Below are positions 1 through 8,881 of a stretch of 64,000 bases of DNA, piece after piece. The position numbers and the translations under genes are program-made. Origin of the DNA: Providencia sp. (GTDB taxonomy: Bacteria > Pseudomonadota > Gammaproteobacteria > Enterobacterales > Enterobacteriaceae); the NCBI RefSeq assembly GCF_003533305.1, contig NZ_DOEH01000025.1:1-64000 (forward strand), given 5' to 3'. Every line of letters begins with the position of its first letter. Position 1 is the first letter of the stretch. A model generated the notes under the pieces. That model was given only the letters and a program-made list of their open reading frames with translations. It had not been told where the DNA came from and did no database searches.

Positions 1-4
1 CGTT

Positions 5-80
5 GCCCGGATAGCTCAGTCGGTAGAGCAGGGGATTGAAAATCCCCGTGTCCTTGGTTCGATTCCGAGTCCGGGCACCA
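5..80 (+). tRNA. tRNA-Phe (anticodon GAA)
   Basis: A 76-nt cloverleaf is readable directly. The acceptor arm GCCCGGA pairs with TCCGGGC and is followed by an encoded CCA. The anticodon stem GGGGA/TCCCC frames TTGAAAA, giving anticodon GAA for phenylalanine, and the T-loop reads TTCGATT. The gene starts four bases inside the window, so its promoter is not visible. A rho-independent terminator follows at once, so it appears to be a single-tRNA unit or the last gene of one. Confidence 0.97.
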
Positions 81-91
81 CTTATTCAAAG

Positions 92-114
92 AACCCGCCG
101 AAAGGCGGGTTTTT
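92..114 (+). terminator. Rho-independent terminator of tRNA-Phe
   Basis: An AACCCGCC stem, GAAA tetraloop and GGCGGGTT stem are followed by a short T-run. It lies 12 nt after the tRNA CCA end. The remaining bases up to the next gene (115-395) are AT-rich and show nothing I can name. Confidence 0.9.
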
Positions 115-395
115 GCTTATGGCTTCTACTAAAATAAATACTCTCCCAAAATTTCAGCTCAATTCGCGCCTATCTTCATCAACTTCATTGCTCAACTAGA
201 CTTTCAGGTATAATTAGTTCCGATAAAGTGTGTGCCCATTTTTTCTCTCAGGAAGCTTACTAAGTCTCTAACTGATGCTAAATCCGAGATGAAACGCTAA
301 AATCAAAAAATACAATTAGTTCTATTCATTAAATCATCTAGATGCAGAAAACATGCTTATTTTACATCTATATGTTTTAATGAATATCCACCGCC

Positions 396-728
396 ATGAA
401 GATATTGACTATGAACAATACTCCGTCTTTTCAAGATATTATTTATAGCCTTATAGGTGCCATCCCTAAAGGTAGAGTAGTGACTTATGGAACCCTTGCA
501 AAAATGGCAGGTTACCCAAGTTATGTACGACAAGTATGCCAGGTGATAAGAAAAGTTCCTACGGGCAGCACTTTACCCTGCCATCGTATAATTAATGGTC
601 AGGGGAAATTATCTGTTACAGGTGAACATTATATGCGACATAAGAAAGCACTCATGGGTGAAGGTATCATTTTTGGCCCAAATGATAAGATAAAATTGAA
701 ACAATATTTATGGGAGGGATTTGATTAG
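396..728 (+). CDS. MGMT/ATL-family protein, short form retaining a cysteine
   Basis: This 110-residue protein aligns along its whole length with the C-terminal DNA-binding domain of O6-alkylguanine DNA alkyltransferases and with alkyltransferase-like proteins such as E. coli YbaZ. Visible landmarks are the base-flipping Tyr31 in TYGTLA, the arginine finger Arg45 in VRQV, and the active-site box LPCHRIIN at residues 60-67. YbaZ-type proteins normally have Trp in place of that Cys; here Cys62 is present (codon TGC). The protein may therefore transfer alkyl groups itself rather than only flag lesions for nucleotide excision repair. The start may be residue 1 or Met6 at 411; neither has a strong ribosome site. 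It stands alone between the tRNA and a convergent gene. Confidence 0.85.
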   Translation: MKILTMNNTPSFQDIIYSLIGAIPKGRVVTYGTLAKMAGYPSYVRQVCQVIRKVPTGSTLPCHRIINGQGKLSVTGEHYMRHKKALMGEGIIFGPNDKIKLKQYLWEGFD

Positions 729-912
729 TTATTTTAAACATCCCTCATACCACCTTTATTCTTCAGTCATTATCTTAGGCACTTAGAGTTTACTAGCCGC
801 CTTTATTTTTATTTACCCCCACATAAAAAATAGGCGATTACATCTAAACAACATAAAAACCTGAATGTCATTTTGAATACTCTAAGTACCTGTGCAATTT
901 TAACGTCTCAGC

Positions 913-1248
913 TTATTTTTCAAAATGAGGCTTATGTTCAAGTTCTTTCGCCAAGAAATAATTTAAGAAGGTTCGGATCACTGCAATAATTGCCAATTTA
1001 ATGAGGCTATCTAAATCTGGGTCTACTGTTGTAACCAAAATATCAGCCGCTAATTGAAATTCCAATGCCGTTGCAAGCCAGTCACCAAACCGATAACGTG
1101 CCGCTCTCCCCCCTTTTAATTGGACTAAAATAATTAGTGCTTTAACTAATCCAATAACGACGCAAATGACCGAGATAGTTTCTAATAGTAACTGAAAAAC
1201 ATGAACACTTGAGACCAGTAATTCACGTAAAAAGGCTAAGTCAAACAT
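913..1248 (-). CDS. DUF1622 family inner-membrane protein
   Basis: This 111-residue protein has three hydrophobic stretches and the family signature around FGDWLATALEFQLAADIL, followed by IRTFLNYFLAKE near the C-terminus. Function is unknown for the family. I prefer the ATG at 1248 over an upstream TTG at 1260, because GAGG sits six bases before the ATG. It is monocistronic and converges on the alkyltransferase-like gene. The stretch beyond it (1249-1916) is AT-rich with no credible reading frame or RNA gene. Confidence 0.8.
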   Translation of the reverse strand: MFDLAFLRELLVSSVHVFQLLLETISVICVVIGLVKALIILVQLKGGRAARYRFGDWLATALEFQLAADILVTTVDPDLDSLIKLAIIAVIRTFLNYFLAKELEHKPHFEK

Positions 1249-1916
1249 TGAATACCTCAATGATAAGTTTCAAATTTGTTTATTTTAAATATCAAGTATG
1301 ACCAACATACAACGCCTTAAGGTAGGATTAAAGCAATAAATAACAGTAAGTTTCATGAAGAAATACATTATCAGTGACCAACTAAGTGATTACCCCAAAA
1401 AGACCCTACGGTGGGTAGTGCAAACCCAAATGCAGATTCAACCTTTATCTTAACCTATGATTAGCTTTTTTGAGTTTATTTTGTGATTTTACAAGGACGT
1501 AAATTCCCATAGTTAAATTTATCATCGTTTATTAAAATATTTTACTTCTATAAATTAAAAATAAATACAATTCATTATTTTTATAATTTATCTCATTTAT
1601 TAACTACATTGATAAATCTAACAACATTATAATTTTCAGAAAAAAAATCACTAAAAATAGCTAAAGTAGTTAAAATGAAAATTAATATAGCTTCCCCAGC
1701 GAAACAATAAAAATACCAAAATCTTAATTTTGTAGAACATTTAAAAACAGACAAAAAAAACCATCAAAAACTCGCACCTTGAGTATTAAAAATAAAAGTA
1801 ACATTCAAAATTAAAAAATATACTTACAACATCATTCAATGATAGATAAAAAACAAATTAGTTTAATAGAATTAAAATTACTTTTCAATTCGGCTATTTT
1901 ATTAAATATAAAAATA

Positions 1917-2480
1917 TTATGACTCCCAAATATTATAGAATCGTTTAACATTACTTGCTGTATAAATAACCGTATGTGAAATATTTCTATGACCTAAATA
2001 ATCTTGAATGAGACGAGTATCGCGCCCTAAATCAGCTAATGCATAACCACATGCATGCCTTAGCATATGTGGATGTGCCTCTATAGATACATCCGCTTTT
2101 TTACCATAGGAACGAATAAGCCCATACACTTGTTGTCGCGAGATTCCGCCACCTTTTTGAGAAAGAAAAACTAAAGAAGAATCTGCATCGCGCCACTGAC
2201 TTCTAATATGTAGCCACTCATTTAATGCATTATACTCACTCGAAATTAAAGGCTGTGTTGTCGATAAGCCGCCTTTTAATCGCCTAACATAAATAACTCT
2301 TGAATTAAGGTCAATATCTTTCAAAGATAAATTACATAATTCACTAACACGAAACCCATGAATAAAACACATTAATAACATGCAATAATCACGTTCTGAA
2401 TATCGACCTTTTTTAGCCTCATCTAATATTGCATTAATTTCAAAGCGAGTTAGAAATTTACGTTGTTTCATATTTTTCAT
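1917..2480 (-). CDS. mrpI: FimB/MrpI-type tyrosine recombinase (fimbrial phase switch)
   Basis: This 187-residue protein has the length and sequence character of FimB, FimE and MrpI, which invert fimbrial promoter elements. Catalytic residues are visible: the first Arg in HGFRVSEL, the HxxR box in HPHMLRHACG, a late His in YLGHRNI, and the nucleophilic Tyr in HTVIYTAS. It is divergent from the fimbrial operon, and a 292-bp segment bounded by imperfect inverted repeats lies between them, as in the Proteus mrp locus. An AGGAA sits against the first ATG, so translation may begin at Met4 (2471). The best promoter inside the invertible segment currently points toward this gene. Confidence 0.93.
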   Translation of the reverse strand: MKNMKQRKFLTRFEINAILDEAKKGRYSERDYCMLLMCFIHGFRVSELCNLSLKDIDLNSRVIYVRRLKGGLSTTQPLISSEYNALNEWLHIRSQWRDADSSLVFLSQKGGGISRQQVYGLIRSYGKKADVSIEAHPHMLRHACGYALADLGRDTRLIQDYLGHRNISHTVIYTASNVKRFYNIWES

Positions 2481-2688
2481 TTCCTATAATAAGAGTACAC
2501 AAGATAAAACTAATATATCAAATCTTAGAAAATGATAAACAAATGATTACTTTATACACAGAGAAATACCATTATTTAGTATTAGATAACACTAAAAGTT
2601 TTAGATAGATTTGATTATATATCTTCATTGAACTCAATTTAAAATACGTAAAATACAATATGCAGGTGTTTTTTTACTATTTAAATTA

Positions 2689-2980
2689 ACACTTTGCATC
2701 AAACTGTTCGTATTATTGTTCGATTACAAGTTTAAGTCAAATATCGCTACTCTAAATCTGCGTTTAACAATAACCAATTGATAATTAAACAATTATTCAA
2801 TAATCATTTTCAGTATAAAAAATGATTTACAGAATAAAAAGTATTACTACCTAGTAACACACTCCAGACAAATAAAAAACAAAATAAAATACTATTTATG
2901 CACAACAAAAAAGATATAAAAACCACCAGATTAACATTCACGCAATGAAAAACCAAACTGGTCAATTTGATGCATATTGT
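2689..2980. repeat. Invertible element with imperfect inverted repeats (fimbrial phase switch)
   Basis: A 21-bp sequence at 2689-2709 and the reverse complement of 2960-2980 match at 16 of 21 positions. Both share the 9-bp core TGCATCAAA (2695-2703; reverse complement at 2966-2974). The DNA between them is 250 bp, very close to the roughly 250-bp invertible element I recall for Proteus mirabilis mrp. Its place between the recombinase and the major pilin gene supports the role. I found no equally good repeat pair in 2481-3133. Inversion itself cannot be seen from one sequence. Confidence 0.78.
2712..2740 (-). promoter_or_regulatory. Putative invertible fimbrial promoter, oriented away from mrpA
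   Basis: On the minus strand TTGACT (2735-2740) is separated by 17 bp from AATAAT (2712-2717), a near-consensus sigma-70 promoter. It lies just inside the left inverted repeat and reads toward mrpI. Inversion would place it just inside the right repeat reading into mrpA. I saw no comparable rightward promoter, so the sequenced orientation looks OFF for fimbriae. Confidence 0.6.
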
Positions 2981-3133
2981 TCGGTTTTTTGTTCATTAAA
3001 GATATTTTTAAAGAACGTCAATATTGTACCAAATTAAGATGAAACAAAGGAAAGCACTAATAATAAAACAGTGGTAAGCGTGCTGTTTTATTTAAATATT
3101 TAATGTCTTATTTATTTAATGGAAATGTACAAA

Positions 3134-3658
3134 ATGAATCTTAATAAACTTGCTTTAATTTTAGGTCTAGGACTCTCTATTACTGCAGGCGCAGCTAATG
3201 CCGCCGACCAAGGACACGGAACTGTCACATTTGAAGGTTCTATCATTGATGCACCATGTTCAATCACACCTGAAACCTCTGAGCAAACAGTTCCTATGGG
3301 ACAAATTTCTACTGCCGAATTAAAAGATGGTGGTCGTAGTAACTCCCGTGATTTTAAAATCGCATTAGAAAACTGTACGACTGAAACATTAAAAACAGTA
3401 ACAACAACCTTTACTGGCGCAAGCAGCACAATCGCTGACGGTTCTTTAGCCATTGATGGTAAAGCACAAAATGCCGCTATTGTTATTACTAACGCAGGTG
3501 GTAAGCAAATTAAATTAGGCACAGCCTCTGATGCACAAACACTGCGTGACGGTAATAATGACTTAAACTTTGCAGCTTATCTGCAAGGTGATAGCAAAAC
3601 AGCAGCAACCCCTGGTGCATTTAAAGCTATCGCAACATTCGCTTTAGCTTACCAATAA
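3134..3658 (+). CDS. mrpA: MR/P-like major fimbrial subunit (pilin)
   Basis: This 174-residue class I pilin closely resembles P. mirabilis MrpA. It has a 23-residue signal peptide ending ANA, a mature start ADQGHGTV, a disulfide pair (Cys in APCSIT and in ENCTT) and a C-terminal donor-strand motif ending ATFALAYQ. I start at 3134 (MNLNKLAL) instead of the upstream ATG at 3119: GGAA precedes it at a fair distance, and the shorter start gives a normal pilin signal peptide. It is the first gene of the operon and is separated from the next by 77 bp. Confidence 0.95.
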   Translation: MNLNKLALILGLGLSITAGAANAADQGHGTVTFEGSIIDAPCSITPETSEQTVPMGQISTAELKDGGRSNSRDFKIALENCTTETLKTVTTTFTGASSTIADGSLAIDGKAQNAAIVITNAGGKQIKLGTASDAQTLRDGNNDLNFAAYLQGDSKTAATPGAFKAIATFALAYQ

Positions 3659-3735
3659 TAAAAAGGCCTAAACACGGATGTATGGCCTAATTAAATTTAC
3701 ATCATTTAATTATATTGTTTTAACACGGAGTATTT

Positions 3736-4269
3736 ATGAATCACTTTGGCATTTTTGTCATGGTGTTTTCAGGAATAATGGTTATACCTGCAATGGCATC
3801 TCATGCAGAGCAGGGAAACGGATATGTCTCAGTAGAAGGCTCTATTATTGATAGCCCTTGCGCTATTGATGCCGGAAGTCGTGATCAGACTATTGAATTA
3901 ATGACGATCCCCGTTAGTCAAATGATACATGATAGAGAAGGGCCAATTCGCCCTTTCTCTATCCGTTTGATTAACTGCACCCTGACACCATTAACACCCG
4001 GAAAACCTGATTGGCAATCTTTTGAAATAACTTTTGATGGTTCACTAGACGGTGACAATTTTCAATTATTCGGTAAAGCCAGAGGTGTTTCATTAAAAAT
4101 TATTGATGCTTTCGGGAATCATGCTCTTCCCGGAAAACCTTTACCTGCTCGTGCAATAGAGCCTGGCACGATGACACTTAATTATGGTATGCGCTTAGTC
4201 AGTAATAACCAACGTCTAAAAGCAGGAAATTATAAAACAACAATCCAATTTAAAATGGATTATTACTGA
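3736..4269 (+). CDS. mrpB: MR/P-like minor fimbrial subunit
   Basis: This 177-residue secreted pilin has a signal peptide ending near AMASHA, a pilin-type start EQGNGYVSVEGSIIDSPC, a paired Cys in INCTLT, and a C-terminal beta-strand ending QFKMDYY. Its position between the major pilin and the usher matches mrpB, whose product is thought to act in assembly or termination at the fibre base. A TACGGAG-type ribosome site precedes the ATG. The 77-bp gap after mrpA could allow differential expression, although I see no clear hairpin in it. Confidence 0.88.
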   Translation: MNHFGIFVMVFSGIMVIPAMASHAEQGNGYVSVEGSIIDSPCAIDAGSRDQTIELMTIPVSQMIHDREGPIRPFSIRLINCTLTPLTPGKPDWQSFEITFDGSLDGDNFQLFGKARGVSLKIIDAFGNHALPGKPLPARAIEPGTMTLNYGMRLVSNNQRLKAGNYKTTIQFKMDYY

Positions 4270-4289
4270 GTTATTGCGAAGGGACTATT

Positions 4290-6959
4290 ATGACTCTGCT
4301 ATTAAATAAGAAAAATAAAGTCTTCACTGACTCAGCGCGTTATATTTTTAATCCTTTGGCATTAATGGTTATTATTGCCATTACGCAAAATCAATATACC
4401 TTTGCGAATACCAATATTGAATTCAATACAGATATTCTAGATGTTCACGATCGTAGTAATATTGATTTAAGTGAATTCACTCATGCGGGCTATATTATGC
4501 CCGGCACTTATCCTTTTTACATCAGTCTTAATACTAATACGCTTCCTTCGGTTTATGATATTGCCTATATCACATCCGCAAGTAATCCTCAGGAAACCGT
4601 TCCTTGTTTATCACCAGAGGTCATGTCACAACTTGCATTGCAAGATGAATGGCAAAAAAAACTACAATGGTGGAACGATGGCCAGTGTCTAAAAGTCGAC
4701 TCACTGCCCGGAATGACGGCAAGTGGATCTCTAGCATCAGAAACCATTGTTATCACTATTCCACAAGCCTATCTTGAGTTCACTTCAGATAACTGGGATC
4801 CCCCTGCTCGTTGGGATAACGGTGTCGCTGGCGCACTATTTGATTACAACTTAAATACACAGCTCACTGACCCTAAAAATAGCAAATCTAGCCGTCAAAT
4901 TAGTGGTAATGGGGTTGCGGGGATGAATCTTGGTGTATGGCGTTTTCGTGCAAATTGGCAAGCTAATTATAATGATACATCAGGCCAATCCACTGAACGT
5001 CACTGGGATTGGAGTCAATATTACGCTTATCGTGCCATTACATCATTAAGCGCCAAACTCACTTTGGGTGAGGAATATCTGCGTTCAGGTATTTTTGAGT
5101 CTTTTCGTTATCTTGGTGCGAGCTTGATGTCAGATGACAACATGCTACCACCCAATTTGCGAGGTTATGCACCCGAGGTCAGTGGTGTAGCAAAAACAAA
5201 TGCCAAAGTCACAGTTAGCCAACAAGGTCGTGTGTTGTATGAAACGCAAGTGGCTCCAGGGCCTTTTCGCATTCAAGATTTAAATGATGCGGTTAACGGT
5301 AAACTTGACGTCAGAGTCGAAGAACAAGATGGCTCCACTCAAGAATTTCAAATTGATACCGCAACAATCCCTTATTTGACCCGCCCAGGCCGCGTACAGT
5401 TCAAACTTGCAGGAGGGCGTCCAAGTAATATACGCCACCATACTGAAGGCCCAGGATTCGCATTAGGTGAGTTTTCGTGGGGGATATCTAATGGTTGGTC
5501 ACTATATGGCGGTGCGCTCGGTGCTGGTGATTACAATGCGCTTTCGGTGGGGGTCGGTCGTGACTTAATGATGTTTGGTGCAATCTCATTTGATGTCACT
5601 GAATCGCGAGCCAAGCTGCCTTTAGATAGTAAAACCTATACAGGTGGTTCCTATCGCTTAAGTTATTCCAAACGCTTTGAGCAATATGACAGCCAAATCA
5701 CTTTTGCGGGATATCGCTTTTCTGAACGTGATTTCATGAGCATGAACCAATATCTTGATCGCCGTTATCGCAGCTCTGTTCAAGAAAATACAAAAGAACT
5801 TTATACCATCATGTTGAACAAGCAGTTCACTGATATTGGGCTGAGTGCTTATTTAAATTATAGCCATGAAACCTATTGGAATAGACCTAATACCAAGCGC
5901 TATAACTTGTCGTTATCTAAATACTTTGATTTGGGGAAATTTAAAAATATTAATGCCAGTTTATCTGCTTTTCGCAATCAATATGAAGGCAAAAAGAATG
6001 ATGATGGCGTTTACTTAAACTTTTCCATGCCATGGGGTGATGCCGCAACTATCAGTTATAACAGCATTATCAACCGGACCGGTAACTCACATACGGTAAG
6101 TTATTATGACCGATTAGATGATAAAAATAGTTATCGCTTAGGGACCGGACTGAGCTCTCGAGGCAGAGCGACAGGAAACGGCTATTTCCTCCATTATGGT
6201 GATTCCGCCACGGTAACCACTAATGCCAGTTATGTTGCCGGAGACTACGCCTCAGCCGCACTTTCTTTACAAGGTGGAGCAACCATAACCCCATATGGTG
6301 CAGCACTGCATCGCATCAATATGCCTGGCGCAAGCCGGATCATGGTTGATACCGAAGGTGTTGCTGATGTCCCTATCAAAGGTTTTGGCGCCAACGTGAA
6401 AACCAATCGATATGGTAAAGCCGTTATTTCAGATATCAACGATTACTATCGCACCAGTACCAGCGTTGATCTCAATAAGCTTCCCGATAATGTCGAAGCC
6501 ACCAAGTCTGTTAAACAATTAACTGTTACCGAAGGGGCGATTGCTTATCGTAAATTCGATGTGCTTTCGGGTCTGAAAACCATGGTAAGACTTGCACTTG
6601 CAGATGGAAGCTACCCACCGTTTGGCGCATCAGTCCTCAACAGTAAAAAATATGAAGTTGGGATCGTTAATGATAACGGCTCTGTTTATCTTTCTGGCGT
6701 AAATCCAAATGAAATACTTAATGTCACTTGGAATGGTGAAACGCAATGCCAGATACAAATTCCGGCACAAATTGAAACAACAGAATTTAATTCATTATTA
6801 CTCCCTTGCGGGGCTCAACCAACCACAGTGAATGTGCCTCCAGTGACGACGCAAACGGCAACTGACAATCTTGCCCCTAAACAGGTAATAGAGCCAAAGC
6901 AACGCTGGTTATTATCGCGACCAGATATTACTTACACCACTGATGATGCTTCACTATAA
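4290..6959 (+). CDS. mrpC: Outer-membrane fimbrial usher
   Basis: This 889-residue usher has the expected order. A signal region is followed by the N-terminal chaperone-binding domain (IEFNTDILDVHDRSNIDLSEF), then the 24-strand beta-barrel with a plug domain near VSGVAKTNAKVTVSQQGRV, and the C-terminal domains with the GASVLNSKKYEVGIVNDNG pattern. Cys pairs are present near both termini (PCLSPE and GQCLKV; TQCQI and LLPCG). It forms the pore that threads pilins delivered by the chaperone gene just downstream. A Pro/Thr-rich tail of about 45 residues follows the last domain and is longer than in many ushers. Confidence 0.97.
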   Translation: MTLLLNKKNKVFTDSARYIFNPLALMVIIAITQNQYTFANTNIEFNTDILDVHDRSNIDLSEFTHAGYIMPGTYPFYISLNTNTLPSVYDIAYITSASNPQETVPCLSPEVMSQLALQDEWQKKLQWWNDGQCLKVDSLPGMTASGSLASETIVITIPQAYLEFTSDNWDPPARWDNGVAGALFDYNLNTQLTDPKNSKSSRQISGNGVAGMNLGVWRFRANWQANYNDTSGQSTERHWDWSQYYAYRAITSLSAKLTLGEEYLRSGIFESFRYLGASLMSDDNMLPPNLRGYAPEVSGVAKTNAKVTVSQQGRVLYETQVAPGPFRIQDLNDAVNGKLDVRVEEQDGSTQEFQIDTATIPYLTRPGRVQFKLAGGRPSNIRHHTEGPGFALGEFSWGISNGWSLYGGALGAGDYNALSVGVGRDLMMFGAISFDVTESRAKLPLDSKTYTGGSYRLSYSKRFEQYDSQITFAGYRFSERDFMSMNQYLDRRYRSSVQENTKELYTIMLNKQFTDIGLSAYLNYSHETYWNRPNTKRYNLSLSKYFDLGKFKNINASLSAFRNQYEGKKNDDGVYLNFSMPWGDAATISYNSIINRTGNSHTVSYYDRLDDKNSYRLGTGLSSRGRATGNGYFLHYGDSATVTTNASYVAGDYASAALSLQGGATITPYGAALHRINMPGASRIMVDTEGVADVPIKGFGANVKTNRYGKAVISDINDYYRTSTSVDLNKLPDNVEATKSVKQLTVTEGAIAYRKFDVLSGLKTMVRLALADGSYPPFGASVLNSKKYEVGIVNDNGSVYLSGVNPNEILNVTWNGETQCQIQIPAQIETTEFNSLLLPCGAQPTTVNVPPVTTQTATDNLAPKQVIEPKQRWLLSRPDITYTTDDASL

Positions 6960-6985
6960 AGTTTATGGAAAAAGAGTTGATATTT

Positions 6986-7738
6986 ATGAACATAAAAAAA
7001 AGTGCCTTGATTACCACAATAATCAGTTTATCTACACTTGCGAGCAGTGGCGCTAATGCTGCCATTGCCCTTGATAGAACTCGCGTCATCTTTAATGGCA
7101 CAGAAAAAACCATTAGTTTAAACGTCACAAACCAGAACGTTGACCTCCCCTATCTAGCCCAAGGCTGGATAGAAAACGTGCAAGGTGAAAAAGTGGAATC
7201 CCCACTGACTGTATTACCCCCAGTGCAACGCATTGAAGCTGGTGAAAAAAGCCAAGTCAAAATTCAATCACTGCCTGACATCAGCAAATTACCGCAAGAT
7301 AGGGAAAGCGTGTTCTATTTTAATTTGCGTGAAATTCCGCCAAAAAGCTCACAACCAAACGTTTTGCAAATCGCGCTTCAAACACGCATCAAATTGTTTT
7401 ATCGACCAAAAGCACTTTATGCCTCGCGAACAGATTTGGATTCGCCATGGCAAGAAAAACTCACTATCACCCGTAAAGGTGATGGTTATGAACTGAATAA
7501 TCCTACCCCTTACTACATCACGATTGTGGATGCGGCAAAAGATCTCAACGGCAACACGATCGCTAATTTTGAGCCTGTGATGATTGATCCTCGAAGTAGC
7601 CAGCTACTCAAAGGCAACACAAGTTCATTGGGCACTGCGCCTGTGCTGACTTATATCAATGACTATGGTGGTAGGCCTAAGCTGACATTTAGCTGCAATG
7701 GGGTCAATTGTACCGTGGCCTCAGCCTCAGACAATTAA
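6986..7738 (+). CDS. mrpD: Periplasmic fimbrial chaperone
   Basis: This PapD-like chaperone has a signal peptide ending GANA, then AIALDRTRVIFNG with the conserved strand A1 region. The family signature follows (RESVFYFNLREIPP), and a C-terminal immunoglobulin domain ends with a Cys pair (SCNGVNC). It caps pilins by donor-strand complementation and delivers them to the usher encoded just upstream. I choose the ATG at 6986, giving 250 residues. AAGAG lies about nine bases before it, and the longer frame from 6965 would add seven charged residues ahead of the signal peptide. Confidence 0.95.
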   Translation: MNIKKSALITTIISLSTLASSGANAAIALDRTRVIFNGTEKTISLNVTNQNVDLPYLAQGWIENVQGEKVESPLTVLPPVQRIEAGEKSQVKIQSLPDISKLPQDRESVFYFNLREIPPKSSQPNVLQIALQTRIKLFYRPKALYASRTDLDSPWQEKLTITRKGDGYELNNPTPYYITIVDAAKDLNGNTIANFEPVMIDPRSSQLLKGNTSSLGTAPVLTYINDYGGRPKLTFSCNGVNCTVASASDN

Positions 7739-7750
7739 GCGGAGGCTGGT

Positions 7751-8332
7751 ATGAAAAGGACACATCTATATTGCACAGTTGTGCTCTGCACAATACTGCC
7801 GTCAATAGTACTCGCGATAGATAGCTGGGAAGTCGAGGGGCTACACGGACAAATTCGTGTTAATGGGCAGCTCACTGAAGCGCCCTGTACGCTCGATATG
7901 GCGTCGAAATGGCAGGAAGTTTCGCTTGGTGATGTTCCTGCATATCGGCTACGAAAACCGGGAGATCAAGCGGAACCGGTACCCTTCACCCTACTGTTTC
8001 GTAACTGTATTCGGACACAGAGTGTGATTTATGACCAAAGAACGGACACCCCGACATGGGATGCGATGCAACCCGTTGCGACAGTGTCATTCGTGGCGCA
8101 AGCCGATAATTATTATCCGCAAATGTTAGCGGTTAAAGGTGTGACCGGGTTAGCGCTAAAAGTCACAGATAAACAAAGGAATGACATTCGCTTAGGTGCT
8201 CGAGGCAAACCACAATTTCTCGAATATCCACAAGGAACACTAACTTATTACGTTACCCCCGTGAGAACCCCCGAGAAATTAAGTGAAGGCCAATTCAGAG
8301 CCGTAATGGATTTTAGGGTGAATTATGACTGA
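7751..8332 (+). CDS. mrpE: MR/P-like minor fimbrial subunit
   Basis: This 193-residue pilin-like protein has a signal peptide ending VLA, the pilin motif GQIRVNGQLTEAPCTLD, a second Cys in FRNCIRT, and a C-terminal strand ending MDFRVNYD. Position after the chaperone and length fit MrpE. A GGAGG-type ribosome site precedes the ATG. Its last eight bases overlap the next gene, indicating translational coupling. Confidence 0.85.
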   Translation: MKRTHLYCTVVLCTILPSIVLAIDSWEVEGLHGQIRVNGQLTEAPCTLDMASKWQEVSLGDVPAYRLRKPGDQAEPVPFTLLFRNCIRTQSVIYDQRTDTPTWDAMQPVATVSFVAQADNYYPQMLAVKGVTGLALKVTDKQRNDIRLGARGKPQFLEYPQGTLTYYVTPVRTPEKLSEGQFRAVMDFRVNYD

Positions 8333-8870
8333 TTTGAAAAAATGGCCACATACAAAAAAATTATGTTTAGTCGCAATAATATGGGCCTCAACAGCCAATG
8401 CCAACTTACCTGAGTCACGCATATTACCCTCAAGCAATGCGCGTGCGACTCCGGGGATTGTGTATGTGAACATTAGAGGCATCGTACTTGCACCGCCTCC
8501 TTGTGTCATCAATGACGGCAATATGATTGATATTAATTTCGGTGAAGTCATGTCAACACGTATTGATGGGACAGCATACAAAATGCCTGTCAATTACAAC
8601 ATTAAATGCGAAAAAATGCCCAGTAAAGCCATGAAAATGTCAGTACAAGGCAATAGAGCCAAGTTCGACAACAACTCATTATCAACAAATATTGAAGGGT
8701 TAGGCATCGCTATTATGCGTAATGACAGCAAACTCCCAGTTGGTCAAACCGTCAATTTCACTTACCCGAATGCACCACAATTTTCGGTAGTACCTGTAAG
8801 AGATATGACTCAAACCTTAACGGGTGGCTATTTTGAAGCCATTGCTACCCTACTCATCGAGTATCAGTGA
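8325..8870 (+). CDS. mrpF: MR/P-like minor fimbrial subunit F
   Basis: This 181-residue pilin-like protein carries a signal peptide ending ANA and the motif IRGIVLAPPPCVINDGNMID. It resembles PapF/MrpF-type tip-adaptor subunits in the spacing of IDINFGEV and the paired Cys in IKCEKM. The C-terminal strand reads ATLLIEYQ. It overlaps mrpE by eight bases and is followed by a clear paralogue, so one of the two is extra compared with the standard mrp gene order. Confidence 0.82.
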   Translation: MTDLKKWPHTKKLCLVAIIWASTANANLPESRILPSSNARATPGIVYVNIRGIVLAPPPCVINDGNMIDINFGEVMSTRIDGTAYKMPVNYNIKCEKMPSKAMKMSVQGNRAKFDNNSLSTNIEGLGIAIMRNDSKLPVGQTVNFTYPNAPQFSVVPVRDMTQTLTGGYFEAIATLLIEYQ

Positions 8871-8881
8871 GAGGCGCGCTT

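Noticed and set aside
1..2480. Possible genomic island inserted at tRNA-Phe with the tyrosine recombinase as integrase
   Set aside because: The recombinase is FimB/MrpI type, beside its own fimbrial switch. I found no repeat of the tRNA 3' end elsewhere in the window.
3112..3522. Long minus-strand open frame inside mrpA
   Set aside because: It is antisense to a clear pilin gene and has no family features; it is a coding shadow.
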